64,000 nt of DNA from Rheinheimera mangrovi (GTDB taxonomy: Bacteria; Pseudomonadota; Gammaproteobacteria; Enterobacterales; Alteromonadaceae): positions 186,001 to 250,000 of the forward strand of contig NZ_CP034683.1 of the NCBI RefSeq assembly GCF_003990335.1, read 5' to 3'. The notes beneath the pieces are model-generated. The model saw nothing but the letters and a program-made list of their open reading frames with translations, did no database searches and was not told the DNA's origin. Shown here piece by piece: positions 9,384 through 17,968 of this stretch. Position numbers and translations under genes: made by a program. Numbering within the stretch: the stretch's first letter is position 1; each line of letters starts with the position of its first letter.

Positions 9384-9989
9384 TTAGATATCTAAGTTTT
9401 CTGATGCCTCAAGAGCATCCTGAACGTCAATTCCCAAGTACCTCACCGTACTTTCGATTTTCTTGTGACCAAGCAACAGCTGAATTGCCCGGATATTTTT
9501 ATCGCGTTTATAGAGGATGGATACTTTGGTTCTTCGCAAGGAATGCGTGCCATAGAGACTTGAATCTAATCCGATCGATTCGACCCATTTATGGACTATT
9601 CGATCATAAGCACGAGTCGTCATGTGAGGAATACTGTGTTTTCTCGATGGAAATAGACAATCATCGAACTTTAACTTTTTCAAATCGACCCATGTCTTAA
9701 CGGTTTTCCGCGTCTGTGGGGTGATTTCGAATTGCACTGGCGTGCCAGTTTTGTGTTGCACAATGCTGGTTCTGGCCATTACCTCACCAGAACGCATCAC
9801 ATCAGACACTTTAAGCGATACCAAGTCACAGCCGCGCAACTTGGAGTCTATCGCTAAATTCAGTAACGCCAATTCACGAGTGTTCTTTGCAATTTCAAGC
9901 CTGGTTCGAATAGCCCAGATCTCTTGCTGTTTCAAAGGAGCCTTCTGACCGATGATCCGGCCCTTATTCCATGCAACACGTTTTTCCAT
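9384..9989 (-). CDS. Short tyrosine recombinase/integrase
   Basis: 201 aa from an ATG with GGGAGG 7-8 nt upstream; a longer frame to 10046 lacks such a site. Catalytic residues are visible: Arg in KLRGCD, His and Arg in THSLRRTK, His in LLGHKKIE and Tyr in VRYLG. The usual N-terminal SAM-like DNA-binding domain is missing, as in the widespread short FimB/FimE-sized integrase family. It forms an operon with the 170-aa gene. Its target site is not known; the break in the neighbouring aldo/keto reductase may mark past activity. Confidence 0.88.
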   Translation of the reverse strand: MEKRVAWNKGRIIGQKAPLKQQEIWAIRTRLEIAKNTRELALLNLAIDSKLRGCDLVSLKVSDVMRSGEVMARTSIVQHKTGTPVQFEITPQTRKTVKTWVDLKKLKFDDCLFPSRKHSIPHMTTRAYDRIVHKWVESIGLDSSLYGTHSLRRTKVSILYKRDKNIRAIQLLLGHKKIESTVRYLGIDVQDALEASENLDI

Positions 9990-10332
9990 GATGACCTCCC
10001 GATTTTTTGAGAAACCACAGGGTGAAGTCACTTGGTATAGATGCAAAGCTCTCGAAAATAAAGCTCAAAAAACACACAAAATGAGGAAGGCTTTTTCAGT
10101 GAATTCCGCTCTGCATCCGAAAGCGGACGTTCGTTGTGAAAAACTGCAATGTCAGCAATTGGCACAAAGCCGAGATTTCGACGAAGTGTTACTTTCCATG
10201 AAAGTGGTGGTGCGATTAATTTACAACACGTGGTAAGGACAGGTTGCAATGAGGTTGTAAATTAAATGCAATTATTCACCGATAATTATGGACCATCAAA
10301 AATAGATGTTCAGAAAGCGAAAGTCCGCTTTA

Positions 10333-10357
10333 CCTTATTTACAGTCATTCGATTTTT
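10333..10357 (+). repeat. Imperfect 25-bp direct repeat, copy 1
   Basis: Pattern CCTTATTT, five to six variable bases, then CATTCGATTTTT. The second copy is at 10797-10821 with the same ends. Meaning unknown; possibly a decayed recombination or insertion-site remnant. Confidence 0.5.
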
Positions 10358-10474
10358 CGAGAACCCAGCAAAACCCCAGTCAGACGGCCAAACTCAGTGT
10401 GCTACTAATTCACACAGAAGTGAAGTTATCATGTTTCTAATGAATCTGCGGCGCTTCAAACAAGTCATCAAAGC

Positions 10475-10642
10475 TTACAGTTTTGAAGCAGGCTTTACGT
10501 AATAATGAGTCATGTTAATAGACAGATGTTTCAATCCCAAGTTTTTTATTTCTACAAGAGGCAAATTAGCTTTTACTAGTTGTACCACCTGTGCTTTTGA
10601 AAGTTTAGGTTCAATCGCCGTTGGTTTAGATTTCTTATTCAT
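10475..10642 (-). CDS. Possible 55-aa basic protein
   Basis: Read directly from the minus strand: ATG at 10642, stop at 10475. An AAGGAGAG ribosome site sits 7 nt before the ATG, which is strong evidence for translation. The peptide begins MNKKSKPTAIEPKLSK and is Lys-rich, with a helical middle (AQVVQLVKANLPLVEI). It has no membrane segment and no family I recognise. It lies in otherwise empty DNA beside the recombinase, so it may belong to the mobile segment. Confidence 0.45.
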   Translation of the reverse strand: MNKKSKPTAIEPKLSKAQVVQLVKANLPLVEIKNLGLKHLSINMTHYYVKPASKL

Positions 10643-10796
10643 TTTCCATCTCTCCTTATCCCACTTACCAAAGCTTAGAATGCGTTTTGTGAATTGCCAA
10701 CTTTCGAGAAGTTAATATGCGGAAAACGTCGAACGAACACAATGTAGTTTGGGCGGTTCAATGCGGCAAAATCTTACAAGATAATTGTCTGATTTG

Positions 10797-10821
10797 CCTT
10801 ATTTGCGGACATTCGATTTTT
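10797..10821 (+). repeat. Imperfect 25-bp direct repeat, copy 2
   Basis: Matches the copy at 10333-10357 at both ends (CCTTATTT and CATTCGATTTTT) with a few central differences. The two copies are about 464 bp apart and flank the possible 55-aa gene. Confidence 0.5.
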
Positions 10822-10977
10822 TTGGGGGCTTACAAGCGTATTGATCACTGTAATGGACGAATCCACCTGTTTCTAAAGTCTAACGTTCAGAAAACAACGT
10901 GTGCTTCAGTGCAAAGATAGCATCTACTGTGCTTAAATTTTCAGCTATGTAACATTAACCTGAAAAATACAAATCAA

Positions 10978-12726
10978 TTAAAACCTCTCTTCAACTTTCA
11001 ACTGAATTTCCCACGAGTTCACATCTTTTGCACCGCCTACAGGTTTTGACAGGTCAACATGAATGACATGATTATTGCTCGAGCGTGAGGAATAAAAACG
11101 AGCACCAATGCCTACAGAACCAATCCACTGTTCTGTGTAGTTTTCCGCCAGTAAATCCGCCTTAGAGCGGAGGCCATTCAGCTCTGCATTTTGTTCTATA
11201 TCGCCACCACTAGCTCGCCCTGCATCTGCGAACGCCACAAATCCCATATCGAGTAGTTGGTAGATATTGATCTGTGGATACCAGCGAAGCTCTGCTGTAC
11301 TTAACCAGCGCTGGGTACCTTGCTGATATTGCACAGGATAACCACGAAGCCCTGTTTCACCACCCAAATCAAGGGGTTGATCCAGGTAGTTGCGGCTGCG
11401 CTGATCGTATTGAAGTTTAGTGTAAAAGGTAAATTCTTTACTCAGACGATAAAAGTCCTCGGCTTTTGCTGAGGCGATGATTTGATCACCGCCGCGTACA
11501 CCTAACATCGCATCCAATTGCAAAGAGAGTAATGTTAAGTGCTCTGAGTCGCCAAAGCCTTTTTCAGAGAGCCAATGTGCTTGATAGCCAACTGTCTCAT
11601 CCTTTGCCAAATCAGAGGTTTGGACACCAATCCTTGCCTGATGGTGCCAGCCTAAATTGATATCCTCACTGTGATTAATCAGATACACATCAGACAGCAC
11701 CTGATATTTATGTTCTTTGTAGTCGAGACCTATCCAGGGGTACTGGTAACTCCTGTCCTCTGGTAAAGCCAACGAAGGTTGAAACGGGTCGTCTGTAAAC
11801 TGCCATTGCTGCGAACTATAACCTGCCAATAGCCTTAAACTGGTATGCTCCCTATAATCCAGCAGCCAACCCGTTTGAAGATCAATCTCTTTTTGCAGGG
11901 TAATGAATCGGTTCTCAAGTTCACCATTGTGATAAATTTGGTCTAGTCTTTCATCGCTTAGCCAGCCTGCTTTATACATCCGCTCTGTACTATCCTGATA
12001 AAAGGGCTTTTCAAGCTGGAACTGAGTTCGACGGCCATCGTTATTCTCTGTCCATTCAAGATCGATATAGCTGTGATCCAGTTCAGGATAGCCAAGCAAA
12101 GACAACGGACTCGATACTTTAAATTCATAGCCCTGGCGTAAATAATCGGATTGATATTTTACAGACGTACGAACTCCATACCCCAAAAAATTATCTTCTT
12201 TAAAGCCAAAAGAGTACTTATTTTTACCACTGGTGCGGCCCAGACCGAGGTTTGGTAGCAAGCTCCAGTTATCCCAGGTTTCTACTTTTACACTTTTACT
12301 GCCATCAGGATGACACGGCTCAACCACACTGACTCGCGCATCACGAATATAGGATTTCTCACGCAGTAGCCGCTCCGCTTCTGCTAAATCATCTGTTGTG
12401 ACTTGTTCGCCAGGTTTAATACTTACCTCTTTTCGCAGTGCAGATTCTTTACTGTTGATATGTAGCCAGTTAGCAAAGTGGTGCAACCAAATTGCATCGG
12501 GGGCGTTTTCATCAAAAATAGGATTGGAGACGATTTCAATCGAATACACCTGAAAAGGTGGTCCAGCAGGTTCTGTCGGTTCTGCCTTCGCATCCGTATT
12601 TTTTTCAGCTCCGGAGTCTTTTTTAACAAACTCACATAAGTGTTCAAAGGTGACTTCCTGAGCCTGTGCTGCGTTACCGGTTAACGCGGCCAGTAAAGCG
12701 AGACAAAGCCGACTTAAATTATGCAT
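10978..12726 (-). CDS. Omp85/surface-antigen-type outer-membrane barrel protein
   Basis: 582 aa with a signal peptide (cleaved after AAQA, about residue 22). One POTRA-like domain near residues 55-140 (QVYSIEIVSNPIF to YIRDARVSVVEP) is followed by a beta-barrel from about 165 that ends in the C-terminal Phe expected for an outer-membrane barrel. GLRGYP near residue 455 matches the conserved (V/L)RG(F/Y) loop of Omp85 proteins. With one POTRA it is smaller than BamA or TamA. It is third in the PAP2-eptA operon (42 bp after eptA) and so probably PmrA-regulated. It may move or protect an envelope component; the cargo is unknown. Confidence 0.8.
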   Translation of the reverse strand: MHNLSRLCLALLAALTGNAAQAQEVTFEHLCEFVKKDSGAEKNTDAKAEPTEPAGPPFQVYSIEIVSNPIFDENAPDAIWLHHFANWLHINSKESALRKEVSIKPGEQVTTDDLAEAERLLREKSYIRDARVSVVEPCHPDGSKSVKVETWDNWSLLPNLGLGRTSGKNKYSFGFKEDNFLGYGVRTSVKYQSDYLRQGYEFKVSSPLSLLGYPELDHSYIDLEWTENNDGRRTQFQLEKPFYQDSTERMYKAGWLSDERLDQIYHNGELENRFITLQKEIDLQTGWLLDYREHTSLRLLAGYSSQQWQFTDDPFQPSLALPEDRSYQYPWIGLDYKEHKYQVLSDVYLINHSEDINLGWHHQARIGVQTSDLAKDETVGYQAHWLSEKGFGDSEHLTLLSLQLDAMLGVRGGDQIIASAKAEDFYRLSKEFTFYTKLQYDQRSRNYLDQPLDLGGETGLRGYPVQYQQGTQRWLSTAELRWYPQINIYQLLDMGFVAFADAGRASGGDIEQNAELNGLRSKADLLAENYTEQWIGSVGIGARFYSSRSSNNHVIHVDLSKPVGGAKDVNSWEIQLKVEERF

Positions 12727-12768
12727 ACCAACTCCACTGGCACCGAGCCTGTAATGGACACCTAGGGA

Positions 12769-14421
12769 TTAGCAAGAACGGAATATATCCTTGCTTGCCT
12801 GATACAAACTGGTTTTGATCTGAAACATCCCGAGTAAGCTATGAAATACGTTGTCGTGACTGAAGCTATCCTGCTGTTTGGACGCGACACATTCTGGTGT
12901 CAGCTTTGCAGATGATGCATAAGGCTCAGACATCCACCAAAGCAGCGGAACCTGAGTTTGCGCTTTAGGAGCCATCCAATAAGGTAAGCCGTGCAGGTAG
13001 ATGCCATTTTCACCTAAAGATTCGCCATGATCAGAAACGTAAAACATGGCGGTCTGGTAGTTCTTTTGGCTATTCAGGCGCGCAATAACTGCAGCCAACA
13101 AATGGTCTGTCGCAACGATACTGTTGTCATAGGCATTAACTATGTCTGAAGGTGCACAGAGCTGAAGTTGTTTATCAGTGCATTCCGGTAAAAAGGCTTT
13201 GTCTTTAGCGCTGCTGCGTTTGAAATACTCAGGACCGTGACTTCCCAACTGATGTAATACAATCAGCTTATCGGACGATTGCGGTGTTTTCAGTTGCTGA
13301 TCCAATGCATCCAACAGTACCTGGTCCAGGCATTGTCCTTGATGGCACAATGGATTTTGTTGCTGCTCGAATACAAACTGAGTAGGAACCCTATCGCATA
13401 CCCCTTTACAGCCTGAGTTATTGTCCAGCCAGCTCACTTCAATGCCAGCGTATTGCAGAATATCCAGCACATTGCTGCTGTTTTTAGCCTGAGATTCGTT
13501 ATAGAGATCTCTGCCCATATTGGAAAACATACAAGGCACAGAATGTGCTGTCGCTGTGCCACATGAGCTTACGTCTTTAAAACTGTAGACTGGCAGCTGA
13601 CTGAGTTGCGGATTGGTTGAGCGAGCGTAGCCGTTGAGCTGAAAGTGATCGGCCCTGGCTGTTTCTCCCAATACCATCACGATAAGGCGTGGCTTCTCCG
13701 TTTTCACGGACAAAGGCTGAATTGCATCCTGCCCCAACTGCATAAACTCGGTTGGGAATTGTTTCTTGACCAAATCGGATGACAACGATACCGCAGCGGC
13801 CACAGGACTGACCGGTAAAGCAAAATGTTTTACTTCTCTGTAGTTACGAAAGAAAGGCGCGAGTTCGGAGTAGCCAGAAGCGACCAGGCTAAACAGACTC
13901 AGCGTCACTAAAACCAGAGCAAGGAGCCAATGCCGGAAAAATTGTTTCAAAGGCAGTGTTCGAACCTTCATAAGGCCAATGCAAAGCAAAGGAAAGAGCA
14001 TGACGCCAATCACTTGCCACAGCATACCAATGGTTAATACTCCCATAGCCTCAGCGGCGTCTGTTTCTACAGCGTTTTGCAGCATGGATTTATCGACAAC
14101 GATGCCAAAACTGTCGATGAAGTAATAGCTAAAAGCACCGATGGCAAAGAGTGCCACCACGACGGGCTTTTGTAGACGATGAAAACTAAAGATCACCAGA
14201 AGCAGCAGGTTTAGTAAAAATAAAATCGCCATTAAGTTCAGCTGCAAAGCATATTGGCCCGGAACTTTGGCCTGTACGGCAGCCAAAAAAGGACCATTGA
14301 GCAGTAACGTCATGCCAAGAGCAGAAATCAAAGCAAACCATAGTGGATGCCATAATCGTTCTTGCCCAGCACTCAAAGCCACAGCAGTTGATTTTGATTG
14401 CGACAAAATAGCTTCAAACAT
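12769..14421 (-). CDS. eptA: EptA-type phosphoethanolamine transferase
   Basis: 550-aa inner-membrane enzyme that moves phosphoethanolamine from phosphatidylethanolamine to lipid A, leaving diacylglycerol. About five hydrophobic helices occupy residues 25-215, then a periplasmic sulfatase-fold domain. Family motifs are present: GETARADH (metal ligand Glu), SCGTATAHSVPCMFS (nucleophilic Thr), several paired Cys (CKGVC, CHQGQC), SDHGESLGENG and a late His. Its start overlaps the end of the PAP2 gene by 8 bp. The linkage to PAP2 and dgkA recalls the chromosomal context of mcr-type enzymes. It is expected to lower polymyxin affinity if expressed. Confidence 0.92.
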   Translation of the reverse strand: MFEAILSQSKSTAVALSAGQERLWHPLWFALISALGMTLLLNGPFLAAVQAKVPGQYALQLNLMAILFLLNLLLLVIFSFHRLQKPVVVALFAIGAFSYYFIDSFGIVVDKSMLQNAVETDAAEAMGVLTIGMLWQVIGVMLFPLLCIGLMKVRTLPLKQFFRHWLLALVLVTLSLFSLVASGYSELAPFFRNYREVKHFALPVSPVAAAVSLSSDLVKKQFPTEFMQLGQDAIQPLSVKTEKPRLIVMVLGETARADHFQLNGYARSTNPQLSQLPVYSFKDVSSCGTATAHSVPCMFSNMGRDLYNESQAKNSSNVLDILQYAGIEVSWLDNNSGCKGVCDRVPTQFVFEQQQNPLCHQGQCLDQVLLDALDQQLKTPQSSDKLIVLHQLGSHGPEYFKRSSAKDKAFLPECTDKQLQLCAPSDIVNAYDNSIVATDHLLAAVIARLNSQKNYQTAMFYVSDHGESLGENGIYLHGLPYWMAPKAQTQVPLLWWMSEPYASSAKLTPECVASKQQDSFSHDNVFHSLLGMFQIKTSLYQASKDIFRSC

Positions 14422-15211
14422 CAGGGGACTCCACAGAAGTAGTCAAGAGTACAGGTTGAGATGGTTCCACTGGCAGGTTGGCTGAAATTGTCCGTGCTGG
14501 CTTTGATCGGACTGACAATTCAGAGGTGCAGGAATTTTGAAATAAACCATGCAGCACAGTCGATACAGTCCAGCACACAGCCGCCGTAGCGATATCGTGA
14601 GAAATGAAATGAGCACCACGTAGCTGTTGAACAAAGCCAAGTAAAAGACCCAGAGTTAAGCCAATCACTATGCCTCGCGTTGCCAGCTCTGGTTTTAGCT
14701 CTCGCCAATAGTAATAGAGCGCTAACCACGCAAAGCCTATGCTGGCGTGTCCGGCAGGGAAACATTGGTTAGGAGACATCGTCTCTGGGCGCGTATCGAA
14801 CAATCCCCAAAACTCGCTGCTGCCACCAAATTGCAGCAAATCCCATGGACACTCCATAGGGAGCAACCGTTTAAGCACGGCTACAGAGACAAAGCTCACC
14901 ACCAAACTGAGTAACAACACACCTAAAGCACGTTGGTTCTCGCTACGTTTGCGTACAACAACATGTAGCCATACCCAGTAGCCGAGTAAACCCAGAACAA
15001 GAATTTCATTGATGGTTCTGACAGAGTGATGCAGTAAAGTTTCTGTCAACCAGTGATGCTGTAAAGCCCAGGTTCCGCCTTGCCAATCAAACAGCAAGGA
15101 AGCCAAACCAAAATCGAATGAAGTGCCATAAGCCAGAATAAAAAGCACAGAGGCCCCAGCAATAGGCGCGATCAGATGGGTGAATAGGCTGGGTCGTATT
15201 GGTTCTGCCAC
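14414..15211 (-). CDS. PAP2-family phosphatase
   Basis: 265-aa integral-membrane phosphatase with about six helices. PAP2 motifs: a degenerate first motif KRLLPMECPWD, then PAGHAS, then RGAHFISHDIATA containing the catalytic His and Asp. The CPWDL and FDTRP loops fit the periplasmic PAP2 group found beside eptA/mcr genes. It could act on lipid A phosphate, phosphatidic acid or undecaprenyl diphosphate; the sequence does not decide. First gene of the minus-strand operon PAP2-eptA-Omp85-like, behind a PmrA box. Confidence 0.85.
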   Translation of the reverse strand: MAEPIRPSLFTHLIAPIAGASVLFILAYGTSFDFGLASLLFDWQGGTWALQHHWLTETLLHHSVRTINEILVLGLLGYWVWLHVVVRKRSENQRALGVLLLSLVVSFVSVAVLKRLLPMECPWDLLQFGGSSEFWGLFDTRPETMSPNQCFPAGHASIGFAWLALYYYWRELKPELATRGIVIGLTLGLLLGFVQQLRGAHFISHDIATAAVCWTVSTVLHGLFQNSCTSELSVRSKPARTISANLPVEPSQPVLLTTSVESPDV

Positions 15212-15248
15212 TCTAAACCTGCTTTCAATACAATAGGTAAGTATGGCT

Positions 15249-15281
15249 AGACTAACGGGTGAAACTTAAGAGAGACTTAAG
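15249..15281 (-). promoter_or_regulatory. PmrA-box promoter of the PAP2-eptA operon
   Basis: At 15265-15281 lies CTTAAG-AGAGA-CTTAAG, a perfect direct repeat with 5-bp spacing as known for PmrA (BasR) sites. Read on the minus strand, a -10-like TAGTCT (15249-15254) starts exactly 10 nt after the box. This places the box over the -35 region, the normal position for PmrA activation. The operon start codon is 38 nt further on. Sequence is seen directly; binding is inferred. Confidence 0.82.
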
Positions 15282-15484
15282 TCTGAAAATAATTTACCAA
15301 TTCATTCAAAAACAAACTAAGTTATTGTATTTATTTATTATTTTCAATCAATAAAGGAGTAGATGCACCATCTATCATGCAGGCGACATCGTTTGATGTG
15401 TACAAACTGACTTTTGTTCTGAGGCACTTTAAGCTAGAAGATAGTGCCCCAAAACTGAGTTCCAGAATTTCGCTCAACTTTTCC

Positions 15485-17479
15485 TTATTTCGTTGGCGGC
15501 AGACAAGCAACCTGACTGGAATATTTTCTTTCTCTGTACAAATACGATGGCAACTGCACTTGAGCTAAGGCTTTTTTGTATTGGTCAGTTGAAGCCGGGC
15601 TATCTAGTAGATGAAGCTCTTTGGCTGGTTCATCATAGTGCGCCATGGCCGTCTCTTCATTGGGCTTCAAAATCGTTAGCGAGTCTGGTTGCATCAACGC
15701 GAAGTAGTTTTCAAACTGAAGTAAGGCTCTGCCAGGACTTGTTTTGTCCAAAGTTAAATCACGGCCTGTCATGGTATGGCAGGAAGATACACCTGCCAAG
15801 CTAAGCAAGGTGGGTGCTAAATCAATCTGACTACTCAGAGTTTCGACGACTTCAGGTGTGATATCGGCTCCTAAGATTAATCCAGGAATACGAAACTTCT
15901 CTACAGGGATGAGGTTATTGCCATAAACACGGTTGTCATGATCCGCAACAATTAAAAATACAGTGTCTTGCCAGTAGTCGCTTTGTTTTGCTTTTTCGAA
16001 AAACTTTCCCATGGCCCAATCTGCGTATTTGACTGCATTATTTGCTGTGTTTTTGGGTTGTTCATGTAGTGTGATCCGGTCATCCGGAAACTCAAATGGC
16101 TCGTGATTGCTTGACGTAAAGATAAGACTGAAAAATAGCTTTCCCTCTTGATGCAAAACGTTAAGCCTTTGGTGCGCTGTATTAAACAAGTCTTCGTCAC
16201 TGGCTCCCCAGCTACCTACAAAAGCCGGATTTTTAATTTGGCTAATATCGACAATGTCATCAATGCCGTTACCGGTAAAAAAGCTTCGCATATTGTCAAA
16301 ATGTGCTTCGCCACCATAAATAAACTGGGTGTGGTATCCATGAGCCTTTAATACAGAGCCAAGAGTTGTGAAATTTTGTTGGCTATTCGAAAGTTTCACC
16401 ACGCTTTGTGCTGGGGTGGGCGGAAATCCTGCAACGACCGCTTCAATGCCACGCACAGATCGAGTGCCCGCTGCATAGAGGTTCTGAAACCACATACCTT
16501 GCATTTTCAGCTGCTCAAGCTGCGGTGTAACAGGTTCACCTCTCAGGGATTCAACAAAGGTTGCTCCCAGACTTTCTTGCAAAACAATAACAATATTGAG
16601 CGGTTTTTCCCGTTTTCTGGTAGCCCTTTGAAAATGCAACGTCGGATAGTCGGGATGGGTAAACCTGTAGGTTTTTAACCAGGGCCAATCCAGGCTGTAG
16701 TTCACCATTTCTTCAGTCGACAACTTGCCATACATTTCCGTCGACCGTGCTTCGTGCTTCATACTGTAAAGAGCATAAAGCACCGAGTATCCCGAACTTA
16801 TGACCAAAGAATTCACCATAGAATCTCCGGTAATAGCAAACAGAGCTGGATTCGCAGGTCGATGATCTGTGGTTGAGCGTATCCCAGCAAAGACCAAAAA
16901 TACGGCCAGAGGCCATAACACAATGGTGTGTTTGATTGACCAGACTCGAAGCTTTGCAGAAGGAAGCTTAAGTAGTTGAGCCAGAGCAAACCCAAACAGC
17001 GCGGTCATCAAAAAACCAGCTAAAAAAGGCAGACGAAAACCATGCCACAAGGTAGAAAAGACTTCTTTGGGGTACTTCAGATACTCTATAAATAAGCGGT
17101 TAGGTCTGACGTCGTACTGCAGTATGAATGCCGGAGATGCAAGCTCCATAAAGAGCAAACCAATTAAACCAGCCAGGCTCCACAGATAGGTGAATTTAAA
17201 CCAACTGTGTTGTAAAAAACGGTTTGCAAACAGTGGTACCAACAGGGAGGGAATAGCTGCCCACAGGCACAAGACAATGAGATCAGCCCGAATACCTTGC
17301 AATAAAATCTCTGCCACTTTTCCGGTCGCAAACACCCGATCATAATGCCACAGCACTAAACCAAGGCGACTTACACTCAACAATACAATGCCAAGCACGA
17401 GCATCCTCAATAAATAGGTGTACGGGCCACAGACAATAGATGGAAAGAAAGAAGGTCGTTTTTTATTAGTGTTGGTCAT
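15485..17479 (-). CDS. LTA-synthase-family sulfatase (phosphoglycerol transferase type)
   Basis: 664-aa membrane enzyme with about five N-terminal helices (residues 20-215) and a periplasmic sulfatase-fold domain from about 290. Motifs: VLQESLGATF (metal ligand Glu), AGTRSVRG (nucleophilic Thr), GASDEDLF and VADHDNR (metal ligands). In Gram-negative relatives (MdoB/OpgB type) such enzymes transfer phosphoglycerol from phosphatidylglycerol to periplasmic glycans and release diacylglycerol. Other family members act on other headgroups, so the acceptor is open. It is transcribed from its own PmrA-box promoter, divergent from dgkA. Confidence 0.85.
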   Translation of the reverse strand: MTNTNKKRPSFFPSIVCGPYTYLLRMLVLGIVLLSVSRLGLVLWHYDRVFATGKVAEILLQGIRADLIVLCLWAAIPSLLVPLFANRFLQHSWFKFTYLWSLAGLIGLLFMELASPAFILQYDVRPNRLFIEYLKYPKEVFSTLWHGFRLPFLAGFLMTALFGFALAQLLKLPSAKLRVWSIKHTIVLWPLAVFLVFAGIRSTTDHRPANPALFAITGDSMVNSLVISSGYSVLYALYSMKHEARSTEMYGKLSTEEMVNYSLDWPWLKTYRFTHPDYPTLHFQRATRKREKPLNIVIVLQESLGATFVESLRGEPVTPQLEQLKMQGMWFQNLYAAGTRSVRGIEAVVAGFPPTPAQSVVKLSNSQQNFTTLGSVLKAHGYHTQFIYGGEAHFDNMRSFFTGNGIDDIVDISQIKNPAFVGSWGASDEDLFNTAHQRLNVLHQEGKLFFSLIFTSSNHEPFEFPDDRITLHEQPKNTANNAVKYADWAMGKFFEKAKQSDYWQDTVFLIVADHDNRVYGNNLIPVEKFRIPGLILGADITPEVVETLSSQIDLAPTLLSLAGVSSCHTMTGRDLTLDKTSPGRALLQFENYFALMQPDSLTILKPNEETAMAHYDEPAKELHLLDSPASTDQYKKALAQVQLPSYLYRERKYSSQVACLPPTK

Positions 17480-17510
17480 TACTTCGCCTTGTCATCCTAA
17501 AACGCAATGC

Positions 17511-17559
17511 AGAATAACGAGCGAAACTTAAGAGTCTCTTAAGAAAATAAAGTTATTGT
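17511..17559. promoter_or_regulatory. Shared PmrA box with divergent promoters
   Basis: CTTAAG-AGTCT-CTTAAG at 17527-17543. Because CTTAAG is its own complement, the box reads the same way on both strands. Rightward, TATTGT (17554-17559) starts 10 nt after the box and serves dgkA-RR-HK. Leftward, TATTCT (complement of 17511-17516) starts 10 nt after it and serves the LTA-synthase-type gene. The identical 10-nt spacing also occurs at the PAP2-eptA promoter, which strengthens all three calls. Confidence 0.82.
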
Positions 17560-17593
17560 GAGTTTCTTTATACCGACATTGACGGACCCTGAC

Positions 17594-17950
17594 ATGAAAT
17601 CGAAAGCCACTGGATTCAACCGACTTTATTTTGCGACGCTGTACTCATGGCAGGGGCTTCGCAGCAGCTGGGCCTCTGAAGCAGCCATCAGGCAGGAAGT
17701 TATTGCTTTAGCACTGCTGCTTCCCATTTCCTTGCTGGTTGAGGTATCCGCTGCCGAGCGAGCTTTATTGGTATTGAGTCTGTTTCTGGTCTTTATTGTG
17801 GAGCTGTTGAACACTGGCATCGAAGCTGTTGTGGACAGAATTGGCAGTGAGTACCACGAACTTAGCGGTAAAGCGAAAGATATCGGCTCTGCGGCAGTCC
17901 TTGCCAGCCTTATCACAACCGCTCTCGTCTGGTTTATTATTCTGTACTAA
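17594..17950 (+). CDS. dgkA: Diacylglycerol kinase
   Basis: 118 aa from the ATG at 17594 (an earlier in-frame ATG at 17558 overlaps the promoter and is unlikely), close to E. coli DgkA (122 aa). Three membrane helices and the signature VDRIGSEYHELSGKAKDIGSAAV, plus EAAIRQE and the catalytic Glu of VELLNTGIEA. It phosphorylates diacylglycerol to phosphatidic acid at the inner membrane. Here it would recycle diacylglycerol released by the EptA and LTA-synthase-type enzymes nearby. First gene of an operon with the two-component pair, 18 bp before the regulator. Confidence 0.95.
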   Translation: MKSKATGFNRLYFATLYSWQGLRSSWASEAAIRQEVIALALLLPISLLVEVSAAERALLVLSLFLVFIVELLNTGIEAVVDRIGSEYHELSGKAKDIGSAAVLASLITTALVWFIILY

Positions 17951-17968
17951 GTACCAACAGGTGTTGCC

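Larger units (their letters stand above)
9990..10977. other. Long gap beside the recombinase, one small ORF and decayed repeats
   Basis: Nearly 1 kb with no gene of normal size. It contains a possible 55-aa minus-strand gene (10475-10642), an imperfect 25-bp direct repeat (10333 and 10797) and two copies of the 9-mer AAAGCGGAC in opposite orientations (10120-10128, 10323-10331). Several other frames are open but lack start signals. The rest looks like degraded mobile DNA. Confidence 0.5.

Noticed and set aside
10028-10249. 73-codon minus-strand frame next to the recombinase
   Set aside because: It would start with TTG without a ribosome site, and its sequence looks like translated repeat DNA.
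15377-15568. 63-codon plus-strand frame between the PAP2 promoter and the LTA-synthase-type gene
   Set aside because: Overlaps antisense to the sulfatase gene and has no start signal.
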